In this document: piece by piece, positions 17,359 through 26,883 of the stretch
Numbering within the stretch: the stretch's first letter is position 1
How the letters are laid out: every line of letters starts with the position of its first letter
DNA from: Novilysobacter selenitireducens
GTDB taxonomy: Bacteria; Pseudomonadota; Gammaproteobacteria; Xanthomonadales; Xanthomonadaceae
Direction of reading: 5' to 3'
Length of the DNA: 64,000 nucleotides
Assembly (NCBI RefSeq): GCF_020026895.1
Contig: NZ_JAINZW010000001.1
Span: 248,001-312,000 of the forward strand
Translations under genes and position numbers: made by a program
Notes under the pieces: model-generated
Told to the model about the DNA's origin: nothing
Database searches by the model: none
What the model saw: the letters and a program-made list of their open reading frames with translations, nothing else

Positions 17359-18373
17359 GCGCATCGACGACGACCTCGACCGGCTCGCGCTGATCGCCGA
17401 CATCGGCGGCACCAATGCGCGCTTCGCCCTGACCGACGCGGCGCCCGTGCCGCGCATCCTGCATTCGCGCACGCTGCACAACGCCGACTACGCCAGCCTG
17501 CAGCACGCCGCCGAGGCCTACCTCGGCGACATCGGTGCGCGGCCGCGCCGCGCCGCGCTGGCGCTGGCCTGCCCGGTGCATACGGAAGAGATCCGCCTCA
17601 CCAACCGCGCGTGGTCGTTCAACCGGAATGAACTGCGCGACGCGCTGGGCCTGGACGAGCTGAACCTGCTCAACGATTTCGGCGCGGTCGCCTGGTCGGT
17701 GCCGGCGCTGGCCGAGGGCGAGCGTGTCCATCTCTATGGTCCGCTGCGCAGCGGACTCGAAGGGCCCGTCAGCGTGCTCGGCCCCGGCACCGGCTTCGGC
17801 GTCGCGCTGCTGGTCGGCGATGCGGGGCGCGGCTGGCAGGCGGTGGAAACCGAGGGCGGCCACGTCAGCTTCGCGCCCATCGGCGACGAGGAGCACGCGC
17901 TCGCGCGCTGGATGAATGCACGCCACGGACGCACGTCGTGGGAGCGGCTGCTGTCGGGCAGCGGGCTGTCGTCGATCGATGCGGTGCTGCGCGGCATCGA
18001 GGCCGGCGTCGATGTCGGCACGCCGCACCTGGCACTGGCGCCGCGCGAACCGGCCGAGGTGGTCGCCGCCGCGCTGGACGGCCACGATGCGGTGGCGCGG
18101 CGGTCGCTGGCCCGCTTCTGTTCGATCCTCGGGAGCGTCGCAGGCGACGCCGCGCTGATCCATGGCGCGCGCACGGTGATGATCGCCGGCGGCATCATCC
18201 CGCGCTTCATCCCGTTCCTGCGCAGCAGCGCGTTCCGCGAACGCTTCCTGTCCAAGGGACGGTTCGCGGCGTACCTGGAATCGGTGTCGGTGCAGGTCGT
18301 GACCCACCCGCACCCCGGGCTGCTCGGCGCCGCTGTCGCGCTGCGACGGCCCGATGCCACGGAGACCGTGTGA
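17351..18373 (+). CDS. glk: Glucokinase
   Basis: The 340-residue protein phosphorylates free glucose with ATP in the cytoplasm. It is of the proteobacterial Glk type rather than [13 protein letters not shown] (residues 16-25) binds ATP phosphate, NDFGAVAW carries the catalytic Asp region, and [11 protein letters not shown] is the second phosphate loop. The GTG start at 17351 overlaps the edd stop by eight bases and its own stop overlaps the eda start, so coupling is strong. Its presence inside the Entner-Doudoroff operon indicates that glucose enters as free sugar, in line with the nearby sodium/sugar symporter and cytoplasmic alpha-glucosidase and without need for a glucose PTS. Confidence 0.95.
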   Translation: MVERIDDDLDRLALIADIGGTNARFALTDAAPVPRILHSRTLHNADYASLQHAAEAYLGDIGARPRRAALALACPVHTEEIRLTNRAWSFNRNELRDALGLDELNLLNDFGAVAWSVPALAEGERVHLYGPLRSGLEGPVSVLGPGTGFGVALLVGDAGRGWQAVETEGGHVSFAPIGDEEHALARWMNARHGRTSWERLLSGSGLSSIDAVLRGIEAGVDVGTPHLALAPREPAEVVAAALDGHDAVARRSLARFCSILGSVAGDAALIHGARTVMIAGGIIPRFIPFLRSSAFRERFLSKGRFAAYLESVSVQVVTHPHPGLLGAAVALRRPDATETV

Positions 18374-19023
18374 TGTGGAACCCCGACGACCATGCCTGCC
18401 GCGTCGATGACGTGTTTGCCCGCGCGCCGGTGCTGCCGGTGCTGGCGATCGAGCGCCTCGACGACGCCGTGCCGCTGGCGCGCACGCTGGTCGAGGCCGG
18501 GTTGCCGGTGCTGGAGGTCACCCTGCGCACCGATTGCGCGATCGGGGCCATCGCCCGGATCGCACGCGAATTGCCCGATGCGGTGGTCGGCGCCGGCACC
18601 GTGCTCACGCCCGAGGACCTGATCGCGGTGGGCGAGGTCGGCGCGGCGTTCGCGATCTCTCCCGGCGCCACCGAGCCGCTGTACGCAGTCGCGCGCGAGG
18701 CGTCGTTGCCGTGGATCCCGGCGGTCGCCACCGCCAGCGAGGTCATGGTCGGCCTGGACCACGGCCACCGCCGCTTCAAGTTCTTCCCCGCCGAGGCCGC
18801 CGGCGGCGTGGCCGCGCTCAAGGGCTTCGCCGGTCCGTTCCCGCAGGTGCGTTTCTGCCCCACCGGCGGCATCGACGCCGAGCGCGCCCCGCGCTATCTC
18901 GCGCTGTCGAACGTCGCCACCGTCGGCGGCTCGTGGATGGTCCCCGGCGATGCCCTGGCCGCCCGCGACTGGGTCCGCATCGGCAACCTCGCGCGCGAAG
19001 CCGCCGCGCTGCGCGGCCGCTGA
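18373..19023 (+). CDS. eda: KDPG aldolase
   Basis: The 216-residue enzyme cleaves 2-keto-3-deoxy-6-phosphogluconate to pyruvate and glyceraldehyde 3-phosphate. The Schiff-base lysine is Lys 136 in RRFKFFPAE and the proton-transfer Glu is Glu 48 in LEVTLRT, matching the spacing in the E. coli enzyme. The phosphate-binding CPTGGID loop follows. The ATG at 18373 overlaps the last base of the glk stop. This is the last gene of the operon; directly after it begins a 430-base array of palindromic repeats that may act as a 3' stabiliser or transcription end. Confidence 0.96.
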   Translation: MWNPDDHACRVDDVFARAPVLPVLAIERLDDAVPLARTLVEAGLPVLEVTLRTDCAIGAIARIARELPDAVVGAGTVLTPEDLIAVGEVGAAFAISPGATEPLYAVAREASLPWIPAVATASEVMVGLDHGHRRFKFFPAEAAGGVAALKGFAGPFPQVRFCPTGGIDAERAPRYLALSNVATVGGSWMVPGDALAARDWVRIGNLAREAAALRGR

Positions 19024-19035
19024 TCACGCCGCATC

Positions 19036-19463
19036 TGTAGGAGCGGCTTCAGCCGCGATCGCGAACCGTGGCATGCGACGAATCTTGCGGCTCTCTTGTA
19101 GGAGCGACGTAAGTCGCGACCACGCCAGCCGGTGTGCCACGGCAGTCGCGACTTACGTCGCTCCTACAGGTGGGCGATGACGGGGTAGCCCTCGCGCCTG
19201 AAGCCGCTCCTACACAGGCGTAGGCGCCGTTTCGACGACGACTTCGCGCCGGCGCTTCCTGTAGGAGCGTCTTCAGGCGCGACCGCGGCATCAGGTCGCC
19301 CTACGGCCAGGCACCGTTGTAGGAGCGACGTAAGTCGCGACCGCCAAGCTGCACCCGCGTCGTAACCCACCCACCGCGGGCCGGCCAACACGGTCGCGAC
19401 TCACGTCGCTCCTACAGGTGGGCGATGACGGGGAACGCCCTCGCGGCTGAAGCCGCTCCTACA
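19036..19463. repeat. Eight-copy nested repeat array, (A1+ A2+ A2- A1-) twice
   Basis: This fills the gap of about 465 bases between eda and the symporter gene. Copies: A1+ 19036-19059, A2+ 19097-19120, A2- 19145-19168, A1- 19192-19214, A1+ 19260-19283 (GGAGCGTCTTCAGG variant), A2+ 19318-19341, A2- 19393-19416, A1- 19441-19463. The spacer after each A2- is almost the same (GGTGGGCGATGACGGGG followed by GCCCTCGCG with small changes), which points to duplication of the whole four-element unit. No gene is visible in it. Confidence 0.92.
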
Positions 19464-19488
19464 TCAGGCAGGGAGTGAGTGCCTCCGC

Positions 19489-20913
19489 CTAAGTGCTCGC
19501 GCCCACCGCCAACCGCCCGCTGCTCCGATCCAGCACCCGGCTCATCCCCCACGTCAGCGCGATCGTCGCGACCAGGGTGATGAACATCAAATGGATGTAG
19601 TGCAGCGGCGACCAGACGAAGGTGAACACCGCGTACAGCACGGCGCCGAACACCAGGCCGGTGCGTGCGGCGCGCGGGTCGATGCGGGTGAAGGCCACCG
19701 CGACGATGAAGGCGGCCAGCACCGGCATCGAGTACAGCCCGTTGAGCTGCTGCAGCGTGGCGATGATGCTCTGGGAATGCTGATAGAGCGGCACCATCGC
19801 CAGCGACACCACGGCGAACACCACGGCGACCCACTGGCCGATGCGGCGGGCGTCGCCGTTTGGGTTGATCTTCGCCAGGTGGATGTCGCAGGTGTACAGC
19901 GCCGCGGCCGAGTTCAGGCACGAGTTGAAGCTCGACAGCACCGCGCCGGTAATCACCGCCGCGAACGCGCCCGACAGCCACGCCGGCAGCACGTCGCCGA
20001 CCAGCTGCCCGTAGGCCACGTCGCCGACATCGCCGTACAGCTTGAACGCGATCACGCCGGGGAAGATCACCACCAGCGGCGTCAGCAGTTTGAACGCGGC
20101 CGCGGCGTAGATGCCCTTCTGCGCCTCGCGCACGGAGCCGGCGGCCAGCGCACGCTGGGCGATCACCATGTTGGTGCCCCAGTAGAAGACGTGGATGAAC
20201 AGCATGCCGGTCAGCAGCGTGGTCCACGGGATGTCGGATTCGGGCCCGCCGACCAGCGTCCAGCGCTCGGCCGGGATGCCCGTCAGGTCCCAGTTGACGG
20301 CGGCCAGTGCGAACAGCGTCACCGCAATGCCCATCACCAGCAGGCCCAGGCCGTTGAACGTGTCGGAGATGGCGATCGCGCGCAGCCCGCCGAACGCGGC
20401 GTACGCCAGTCCGGCGGCGGCGAACAGCGCGGCGATCACGATCACCGGCCAGTCGATGCCGAACATCGACTTCATGAACACCGAGCCGGTGTACAGCACC
20501 ACCGGCAGCAGGATGAACATGTAGCCGAGCATGAAGAGCACCGACACCGCGCGCCGCAACCCGGGGTCGCCGAGGCGGTGCTCGAGCAGTTCGGTCGTGG
20601 TGGTGCAGCGGTAGCGGTAGTACATCGGCACCAGCACGTGCGCCAGCACCAGCAGGCCGGCGGCGGCGCCGAACTCCCACCACGCCACCAGCATCATCTG
20701 CGCGCCGTTCATGCCGACGATCTGCTCGGCGCTGAGGTTGGTCAGCAGCAGGCTGCCGGCGATCACCGGCCACGTCAGCCCACCGCCGGCCAGGAAGTAG
20801 TCGCGCGAGGCGTTGCCGGTGCGTTGCGCGCGCGCGCAACGCCACCACGTCAGCCCCGCCACCAGCGCGGTCAGCGCCAGGAACACCGTCACCTGCACGG
20901 CCGTGGAATTCAT
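19489..20913 (-). CDS. Sodium/sugar symporter, SSS family
   Basis: The 474-residue carrier has 12-14 hydrophobic helices and the sequence character of sodium:solute symporters related to the SGLT branch: DYFLAGGGLTWPVIAGSLL early on, then LSAEQIVGMNG, and the GLRAIAISDTFNG region in the middle. It probably imports glucose or a related sugar with sodium across the inner membrane. The ATG at 20913 has GGGGAG nine bases upstream. It lies just downstream of the TonB receptor on the same strand, but a terminator separates the two. Placed near glk and the Entner-Doudoroff operon, it is a good candidate for the route by which free glucose reaches Glk. Substrate specificity is inferred. Confidence 0.88.
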   Translation of the reverse strand: MNSTAVQVTVFLALTALVAGLTWWRCARAQRTGNASRDYFLAGGGLTWPVIAGSLLLTNLSAEQIVGMNGAQMMLVAWWEFGAAAGLLVLAHVLVPMYYRYRCTTTTELLEHRLGDPGLRRAVSVLFMLGYMFILLPVVLYTGSVFMKSMFGIDWPVIVIAALFAAAGLAYAAFGGLRAIAISDTFNGLGLLVMGIAVTLFALAAVNWDLTGIPAERWTLVGGPESDIPWTTLLTGMLFIHVFYWGTNMVIAQRALAAGSVREAQKGIYAAAAFKLLTPLVVIFPGVIAFKLYGDVGDVAYGQLVGDVLPAWLSGAFAAVITGAVLSSFNSCLNSAAALYTCDIHLAKINPNGDARRIGQWVAVVFAVVSLAMVPLYQHSQSIIATLQQLNGLYSMPVLAAFIVAVAFTRIDPRAARTGLVFGAVLYAVFTFVWSPLHYIHLMFITLVATIALTWGMSRVLDRSSGRLAVGAST

Positions 20914-20991
20914 ATCGCTGTCTCCCCGCGACGCCCGCGCATCGTGCGCGCGAGGCTCGCGTTCCGCAACGCGCCGCATCGGCGCGCGGCA

Positions 20992-21031
20992 CAAAAAAAA
21001 GAGCCCCTGCCGACGACCCGGTCGGCAGGGG
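20992..21031 (-). terminator. Rho-independent terminator of the TonB receptor gene
   Basis: Read on the minus strand, CCCCTGCCGAC and GTCGGCAGGGG form an 11-pair stem around a short loop, followed by CTC and a run of eight T. It lies 35 bases after the receptor stop and ends that transcript before the symporter gene. Confidence 0.92.
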
Positions 21032-21065
21032 CAGGGGGTCACGCCACTACATCAGCACGCACGCA

Positions 21066-23795
21066 TCAGAACGTATAGCCGACACCGAACAGCACCGACC
21101 GGCCGTACTCCTCGTAGCGCTGCGCCAGGCCGCTGTCGAAGAAGTACTCGCGGTACGGCTCGTCGGTCAGGTTGTTGACCTGCAGCAGCAGCGACAGGCC
21201 TTCAAGCGACGTGCCATCTGCGAAGCTGTAGCCGATCTGCGCGTCCAGCACTTCCTCGCCCTTGATGTAGCGCGGCGTACGGTCGGCGCCGAAGCCCTGG
21301 ATTTCGCCCAGGAAGTCGCTGCGCTTGCGCTGGCTGACGCGCGCCTGGAAGCCGGCACGTTCGTAGTACAGGGTGATGTTGGTGACCTTGTCGGACAGGC
21401 CGGCGATCGGCTCGTCCGGGCCGTCGGGACCCTGCCGTTTGATCGAACTGTCGGTGTCGGAGTGGTTGGCCTGGATGCCGAAGCCTTCCAGCGCCGGCGT
21501 GAACAGGTTGAACGGGATCGACACCGCGAACTCCCAGCCGCTCAGGCTGCCGCCCTCGCCGTTGGCCGGGGAGGTCGAATAGCCGATGGGCGATGGCGTC
21601 GGGCCGGTGTAGCCCTCGGGCAGCGGGTAACCGGAGGCGTCGACCTCGATCTGCTGGTCGTAGATGTAGGTGCGCAGGTCCTTGTAGAAGTACGCCGCGC
21701 TGATATAGCCGCTGTCGCCGAAGTACTTCTCGTACGAGGCGTCGAACGCGTTGGCTTCCCACGGCTCCAGTTCCGGGTTGCCGCCGCTGCCTTCCCAGCG
21801 GGCTTCGTCGGCCTGGTTGAAGACGATCGACGAGTTGTTGCTGGCGCGCAGCTGGTCGATGCGCGGGCGCGCCATCTGCCGCGCCGCGGCCACGCGCAGG
21901 GTCTGGTCGTACGGCAGCAGGAACGACAGGTTCAGGCTCGGCAGCACGTCGGTGTAGTCCGTGCCGCCGCTGATCGGCGTGGCATTGGCGGCGTCGCCGG
22001 CGATCAGGAAGAAGCCGTCGGAGGACTGGTCGGTGTTGACCACCTGCACGCCGACGTTGCCGCGCAGGCCGATCGAACCCAGGTTGGTGTTGATGTTGCC
22101 CTGCACGTAGAACGTGTCCTGCTCCTCGTTGACCGTCCACTGCTTGTTGAGGATGTCGGCGTTGATGTTGTCGGCCAGCTCGTAGTACTCGCGCAGCACG
22201 CCATTGATGTCGTAGCTGAAGCTGCCCGGGATGCCGGTGAACGACAGGTCCACGGGGTTGAGGATGAAGCCCGGGTCGACCACCACCTCGTCCGCGCCCG
22301 GCTCGCCGCGCGCCGGCCCGCCGACCAGCTCGAGGAACGCCTCCGGCACGCTGCGCTGCTTCTCGCGCTCGGAGTGGTTGGCGCCGAACTCGACGCTGCT
22401 GAACATGCCGCTGTCGAAGCGTCGCTCGAAGTCGAGGCGGAACGAGGTCAGCTCGTCCTCCACCTGCGGGGTCTTGATGTAGCCGTCCTGGCCCCAGCCG
22501 CCCGGGTCGGTCAGCACGATCAGCGCCGGGTCGGTGTAGTCCAGCCCGAAGCTCAGCGTGGGCTTGCCGGTGGACTGGTCCAGGCGGAAGTCGACGCTGT
22601 CGGTGACGCCGGCGCGGGTGCCCGAGTACGTCTCCAGGATCGACTCGTTGCGCTCGGCGCTGGAGTAGCTGACATCGCCGGTCAACGTCCAGTAGTCGTC
22701 CAGCGTCCACTTGTGGTTCCAGCCGATGGCGAACAGCTTGTCGTCGCCCTCGTTGAGGTCGTTGCGCAGGATGGGGCGCACGTTCTCGAACGTGCCTCCG
22801 ACCACCACGCCGTTCTCGACCTGCGGGTTGACCAGCGTCGCGCCGCTCCAGCCCAGTGGCACTTCCAGGAAGCGCGTGGTCTCGGCCTTCTCGAACTCGG
22901 AGTGGAACAGGTCCAGCGTGGTCTCGTAGCTGTCGCTCGGGCGCCACTGCAACACGCCCATCAGGCCCTGGCGGGTGTTGTCGGTGGAGGAGGCCAGCGA
23001 CTTGCTGCCGCCCAGCACGTAGTTGCCCGGGCTGCCGCCGTTGTCGGTCGGATAGCCCCAGGCCTCCCAGCGGTTGGCCTGGCCGGGCGCGTCGTAGCGC
23101 GAGTAGCCCAGCGCCACGCCCAGCGTGTCGTCCATGAACTGGTCGATGTAGGAGGCGCTCAAGCGGGCGCCGGTGTCGTCGCTGCCGGGGTTGAGCTCGC
23201 CCAGCGAGTTCTCCTCGTAGCGCGCGTTGAGCGACACCACGCGGTCCGGGAACGCCAGCGGGCGCACGGTGCGCAGGTCGATCGTGCCCGACAGGCCCTG
23301 GCCGACCAGCGAGGCGTCGGGGGTCTTGTAGACCACCACGCCGTTGATCAGCTCGGCCGGGTACTGGTCGAACTCGACCGTGCGGTTGTCGCCGACGCTG
23401 ACCTGCTCGCGGCCGTTGAGCAGCGTGGTGCCGTAGTCACCGGACAGGCCACGGATGGAGATGGTGGAGGACCGGCCCGCCACGCGCTGCGCGGCCAGGC
23501 CGGGCAGGCGGTTGATGGAGTCGGCGATGGACACGTCCGGCAGCTTGCCGATGTCCTCGGCGGAGATCGCCTCGACGATGCTGGTGGACTCGCGCTTGGC
23601 CTCGATCGCACGCTCGATGCCGGCGCGCACGCCGGTCACGGTGATGCGGTCCAGGTCGGTGGCGGTGTCGTCGGTCTGTGCGGCGGCTTCAGCCTCGACC
23701 TGGGCCTGGGTGGCCTCCTGGGCGTGGGCCTGTGCGGCCAGCATCGCGGTCGCGGACAGCAGCGCCACGCTCAACAGGTTGCGTCGGAATTTCAC
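21066..23795 (-). CDS. TonB-dependent receptor, Xanthomonas/Caulobacter type
   Basis: This 909-residue outer-membrane receptor has a signal peptide ending AHAQ (cleavage near residue 25), a plug domain (about 55-170; SAEDIGKLPDVSIADSINRLPG and the ISIRGL strand) and a 22-strand barrel ending in the expected aromatic residue (VGYTF). The start is a GTG at 23795, preceded by GGAGGGGAG; longer in-frame starts run through the regulatory region and are not credible. This receptor type carries maltodextrins in Caulobacter (MalA). The operator at 23930-23943, shared with other starch genes here, supports oligosaccharide uptake. Energy comes from TonB/ExbBD, not encoded in the window. Confidence 0.93.
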   Translation of the reverse strand: MKFRRNLLSVALLSATAMLAAQAHAQEATQAQVEAEAAAQTDDTATDLDRITVTGVRAGIERAIEAKRESTSIVEAISAEDIGKLPDVSIADSINRLPGLAAQRVAGRSSTISIRGLSGDYGTTLLNGREQVSVGDNRTVEFDQYPAELINGVVVYKTPDASLVGQGLSGTIDLRTVRPLAFPDRVVSLNARYEENSLGELNPGSDDTGARLSASYIDQFMDDTLGVALGYSRYDAPGQANRWEAWGYPTDNGGSPGNYVLGGSKSLASSTDNTRQGLMGVLQWRPSDSYETTLDLFHSEFEKAETTRFLEVPLGWSGATLVNPQVENGVVVGGTFENVRPILRNDLNEGDDKLFAIGWNHKWTLDDYWTLTGDVSYSSAERNESILETYSGTRAGVTDSVDFRLDQSTGKPTLSFGLDYTDPALIVLTDPGGWGQDGYIKTPQVEDELTSFRLDFERRFDSGMFSSVEFGANHSEREKQRSVPEAFLELVGGPARGEPGADEVVVDPGFILNPVDLSFTGIPGSFSYDINGVLREYYELADNINADILNKQWTVNEEQDTFYVQGNINTNLGSIGLRGNVGVQVVNTDQSSDGFFLIAGDAANATPISGGTDYTDVLPSLNLSFLLPYDQTLRVAAARQMARPRIDQLRASNNSSIVFNQADEARWEGSGGNPELEPWEANAFDASYEKYFGDSGYISAAYFYKDLRTYIYDQQIEVDASGYPLPEGYTGPTPSPIGYSTSPANGEGGSLSGWEFAVSIPFNLFTPALEGFGIQANHSDTDSSIKRQGPDGPDEPIAGLSDKVTNITLYYERAGFQARVSQRKRSDFLGEIQGFGADRTPRYIKGEEVLDAQIGYSFADGTSLEGLSLLLQVNNLTDEPYREYFFDSGLAQRYEEYGRSVLFGVGYTF

Positions 23796-23929
23796 GTAAC
23801 TCCCCTCCGGAATGTCGTGCAAATGTTCTTGCGTGGCCGTGGCCACGTGTGTCGCGCAGCGTGCGCGGCCCGGCGCGGTCCCCCCGGGCGGGCCCATCCT
23901 ATGCCCGGGCTGCACTGCACAAATGGCGC

Positions 23930-23943
23930 TGAATACGTATTCA
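23930..23943. promoter_or_regulatory. Perfect LacI-type operator, TGAATACGTATTCA
   Basis: TGAATAC-GTATTCA is a perfect 14-base palindrome with central CG, typical of LacI-family operators. Related sites occur upstream of the pullulanase/halogenase pair (42742), of the alpha-glucosidase/MFS pair (46102) and of zwf (13219). The likely binder is the LacI-family protein encoded at 49958-50986. Confidence 0.75.
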
Positions 23944-24096
23944 TGGCGGGGATGCACGCGACTGACGCATGCCGGTGGCAGGCCGTGGAATAGTCGGCCG
24001 GCGCGTCGCCGTCCGGCCGCTGCCGGCGGTGACGTGCGAACCCGTCCGACGACGAGTGCGCCCATGACCCACATCGCCACGCCACCCGCACCCCCT

Positions 24097-24168
24097 TGTA
24101 GGAGCGACGTGAGTCGCGATCGCGCCGATCGGTGCGGGTACGCGGTCGCGACTTACGTCGCTCCTGCA
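24097..24168. repeat. A2+ / A2- inverted pair
   Basis: A2+ at 24097-24120 (GTGAGT variant) and A2- at 24145-24168 (CTCCTGCA variant) face each other across 24 bases and can form a hairpin about 25 bases before the amylase start. It is the only A-type pair found ahead of a gene start rather than between gene ends. Confidence 0.88.
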
Positions 24169-24192
24169 GGTAGGAGGCGGCCCAGGCGCCGC

Positions 24193-26883
24193 ATGCGCCT
24201 CGCCGGCCTGGCCGCACTGCTGGCGCTCGCGTCCGGAGCACATGCCGAAGACGGCCCGCTGCACGTGCCGTCGCCGGACTGGCGCGACGCGGTCATCTAC
24301 TTCGCGATGATCGACCGCTTCGACGATGGCGATCCGTCAAACAACGACCAGGGTGTGGGCGAATACGACCCGGCGCAGGGCCGCACCTACAGCGGTGGCG
24401 ACCTGCGCGGGCTCACGCGCCGGCTCGACTACGTCCAGGGCCTGGGCGCCACCGCGCTGTGGATCACCCCGCCGGTGGCCAACCAGTGGTGGAACCCCGG
24501 CCGCGGCTACAGCGGCTACCACGGGTACTGGGCCAGCGACTTCAGCACCGTCGACGCGCACTACGGCAGCAAGGCCGATTACGTGGCGCTGTCGCGCGCA
24601 CTGCACGGCCGCGGCATGCACCTGGTACAGGACGTCGTGGTCAACCACGTCGGCGACTGGATCGCCTGCGACGCCGATGTCGACCCGAAGGATGACGCCT
24701 CCATCGCCGCACACTGCCGCGTGCGCACCGACGCGCAGGGCCGCAGCGCGCCCGCGCAGGCGCCGCTCGAGCGCAACGACCCGCAGGAGCCGGTGCATCG
24801 GCGCGAGGCGCTCTACCACTTCACCCCGGAGATCGCCGACTACAGCGACCGCACGCAGGAGCTGACGTACGCGTTGGCCGACCTCGACGACCTCGACACC
24901 GAAAGCCCCGCCGTGCGCCGGCTGTTGCGCCAGGCCTACGGCGACTGGATCCGCGACGTCGGCGTGGACGCATTCCGCGTCGACACCGCGTTCCACGTTC
25001 CGGCCGACTTCTTCCCCGATTTCCTGCATGCCGAAGATGTCGATGCACCCGGCGTGGTGCAGGTCGCGCGCGAGACCGGGCGCGCGGACTTCCTGTCGTT
25101 CGGCGAGGGCTTCGGCAGCGGCAAGCCCTTCGCCGACGCGCAGGCACGCAAGCTCGACGCCTACATGCGCGTGCCCGGCGGGCTGCCGTCGATGATCAAC
25201 TTCCCGCTGTACGGCACGCTGGGCGACGTCATCGCGCGCGGCCGCCCGACCGCCGAACTGCAGCACCGCATCGAAACGACGATGACCGTGCACGCCGACC
25301 CGTGGCGCATGCCCACCTTCATCGACAACCACGACGTCGACCGCTTCCTGGCCGGCGCCAGCGAGCCCGCGCTCAGGCAGGCGCTGCTGGCGATGCTGAC
25401 GCTGCCGGGCATCCCGGTCATCTACTACGGCACCGAGCAGGGCTTCGACGAGCGCCGGCGCACGATGTTCGCGGGCGGGCACGGCAGCGGCGGGCGCGAC
25501 CACTTCGATGTCGAGGCACCGCTGTACCGCTACCTGCAGCGCGCGATTGCATTGCGCCGCGACCACCGCGTGTTCTCGCGCGGCACGCCGACGGTGCTGG
25601 CGTCCAGTGCGGCGCGCGCCGGTGCCATCGCTTGGCGGATGGATTACGACGCGGCCGCCGATCGCACCGGCAATGACCCGTCTGCCGGCACCACCCGCGC
25701 GCTCGTCATCCTCAACACCGCCGACAGCGACACCCTGCTGGACGGCCTCGACACCGGCCTGCCGCCCGGCACGCGGCTGCAGCCGCTGTTCGCCATCGAC
25801 GGCACGCCGGACGCGCACACGGTCGACGCCGACGGCCGCGTCACCCTGGTGCTGCCGGCGCGCAGCGGGCAGGTGTGGCGGATCGATTCGGCAGACTCTT
25901 CCGGCCCAGCGGCGCGTATCGAAGGCTCGACAGAACGCGCCGCGCCGCTGACGCTGGAGGCCGCCGAACCTCCCACACCGTCGTCCCGGCGAAAGCCGGG
26001 ACCCATTGCCCCACCCGAACCCGTCGCCACCCAAACGCTCGCCCTCACCGGCCACGCCCCCGGCCGCGACCGCATCCGCCTCGTCATCGACGGCGACCTC
26101 GCCAACGCGCAGTCCGTCGATGTCGACGACAGTGGCGACTGGCGCGCCACCGTCCGCACCGACGCCATGACCGACCCGGCCGTCGAACACCGCGCCGTCG
26201 CATTCGATCCCATCAGCGGTGCCACCAGCGACGCGCACACCTTCAAGGTCGACCTGGACTGGCAAGCGGCGGCCGACATCAAAGACCCCGCCGGCGACGA
26301 CACCGGCCCGACCGGCACCTACACCTACCCGACCGATGCCGGTTGGCGCGACGTGCACCCCGCCGACATCCAGCGCGTGCGCGCGTGGACCGCCGGCGGC
26401 GCGCTGCGCATCGAAGTCACGTTGCGCGCCATCAGCACCGCCTGGAACCCCGACAGGGGCTTCGACCATGTCGCGGTCACCGCCTTCCTCGAACTGCCCG
26501 GCCGCGCCGGCGGCGCCACCGTGATTCCGCAGCAGCACGCCACGCTGCCCGACGGCATGCGCTGGCACCGGCGCCTGCGCGCCCACGGCTGGAGCAACGC
26601 GCTGTTCGCGCACGACGGCGCCGATGCCGACAACGAAGGCACACCGACCGGCCCCGTTGCGGCGCTGGCGGTCGACCGCGACGCCCGCACGCTCACCTTC
26701 ACCCTGCCGGCCGATGCCCTGGGCCACCCCGCCACGCTGGAAGGCGCGCGCCTGTACGTGACCACCTGGGACTTCGACGCCGGCTACCGCGATCTCGCCC
26801 CCGACGCCGGCGCCACCACCTTCGGCGGCGGCAGCACGACCGATCCCAAGGTCATGGACGAAGCGGGCCCGATCACCCTGTAG
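24193..26883 (+). CDS. Secreted GH13 alpha-amylase with DOMON-like C-terminal domain
   Basis: The 896-residue protein has a signal peptide (residues 1-18, ending GAHA) and a GH13 catalytic domain to about residue 560. The nucleophile is Asp 264 in AFRVDTAFH, the acid/base Glu 305 in SFGEGF, and the third acid Asp 381 in IDNHDVDRF. A short linker follows, then a beta-rich region (from about 610) resembling the C-terminal DOMON-like domain of glucodextranase and amylopullulanases, thought to help binding to the cell surface or substrate. The linker contains an in-frame copy of intergenic repeat B (from residue 596, PSSRRKPGP), and the stop codon lies inside an A1 repeat. AGGAGG is 15 bases before the ATG, rather far. 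The start is therefore moderately certain. Confidence 0.9.
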   Translation: MRLAGLAALLALASGAHAEDGPLHVPSPDWRDAVIYFAMIDRFDDGDPSNNDQGVGEYDPAQGRTYSGGDLRGLTRRLDYVQGLGATALWITPPVANQWWNPGRGYSGYHGYWASDFSTVDAHYGSKADYVALSRALHGRGMHLVQDVVVNHVGDWIACDADVDPKDDASIAAHCRVRTDAQGRSAPAQAPLERNDPQEPVHRREALYHFTPEIADYSDRTQELTYALADLDDLDTESPAVRRLLRQAYGDWIRDVGVDAFRVDTAFHVPADFFPDFLHAEDVDAPGVVQVARETGRADFLSFGEGFGSGKPFADAQARKLDAYMRVPGGLPSMINFPLYGTLGDVIARGRPTAELQHRIETTMTVHADPWRMPTFIDNHDVDRFLAGASEPALRQALLAMLTLPGIPVIYYGTEQGFDERRRTMFAGGHGSGGRDHFDVEAPLYRYLQRAIALRRDHRVFSRGTPTVLASSAARAGAIAWRMDYDAAADRTGNDPSAGTTRALVILNTADSDTLLDGLDTGLPPGTRLQPLFAIDGTPDAHTVDADGRVTLVLPARSGQVWRIDSADSSGPAARIEGSTERAAPLTLEAAEPPTPSSRRKPGPIAPPEPVATQTLALTGHAPGRDRIRLVIDGDLANAQSVDVDDSGDWRATVRTDAMTDPAVEHRAVAFDPISGATSDAHTFKVDLDWQAAADIKDPAGDDTGPTGTYTYPTDAGWRDVHPADIQRVRAWTAGGALRIEVTLRAISTAWNPDRGFDHVAVTAFLELPGRAGGATVIPQQHATLPDGMRWHRRLRAHGWSNALFAHDGADADNEGTPTGPVAALAVDRDARTLTFTLPADALGHPATLEGARLYVTTWDFDAGYRDLAPDAGATTFGGGSTTDPKVMDEAGPITL
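25979..26005 (+). repeat. Repeat B copy inside the amylase coding sequence
   Basis: The palindrome CCCGGCGAAAGCCGGG with flanking CGTCGT and ACCCA matches the intergenic copies at 60349-60375 and (reverse) 63008-63034. Here it is translated, in frame, as part of the linker between catalytic and C-terminal domains. Confidence 0.9.

Larger units (their letters stand above)
23796..24192. other. Divergent regulatory region, receptor / amylase
   Basis: These 397 bases separate the receptor and the amylase genes. They contain the perfect LacI-type palindrome (23930-23943), 135 bases from the receptor start, and an A2+ (24097-24120) / A2- (24145-24168) repeat pair close to the amylase start. I see no gene here. 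Confidence 0.75.

Noticed and set aside
14902-17481. An 859-codon minus-strand frame opposite pgl-edd
   Set aside because: Mirror of the third-codon GC bias of edd and pgl, which are certain genes; the product has only low-complexity Arg/Gly/Val/His stretches.
23796-24080. N-terminal extension of the TonB receptor by 95 codons
   Set aside because: It would translate the operator; a signal peptide begins at the GTG at 23795 directly after a strong ribosome binding site.
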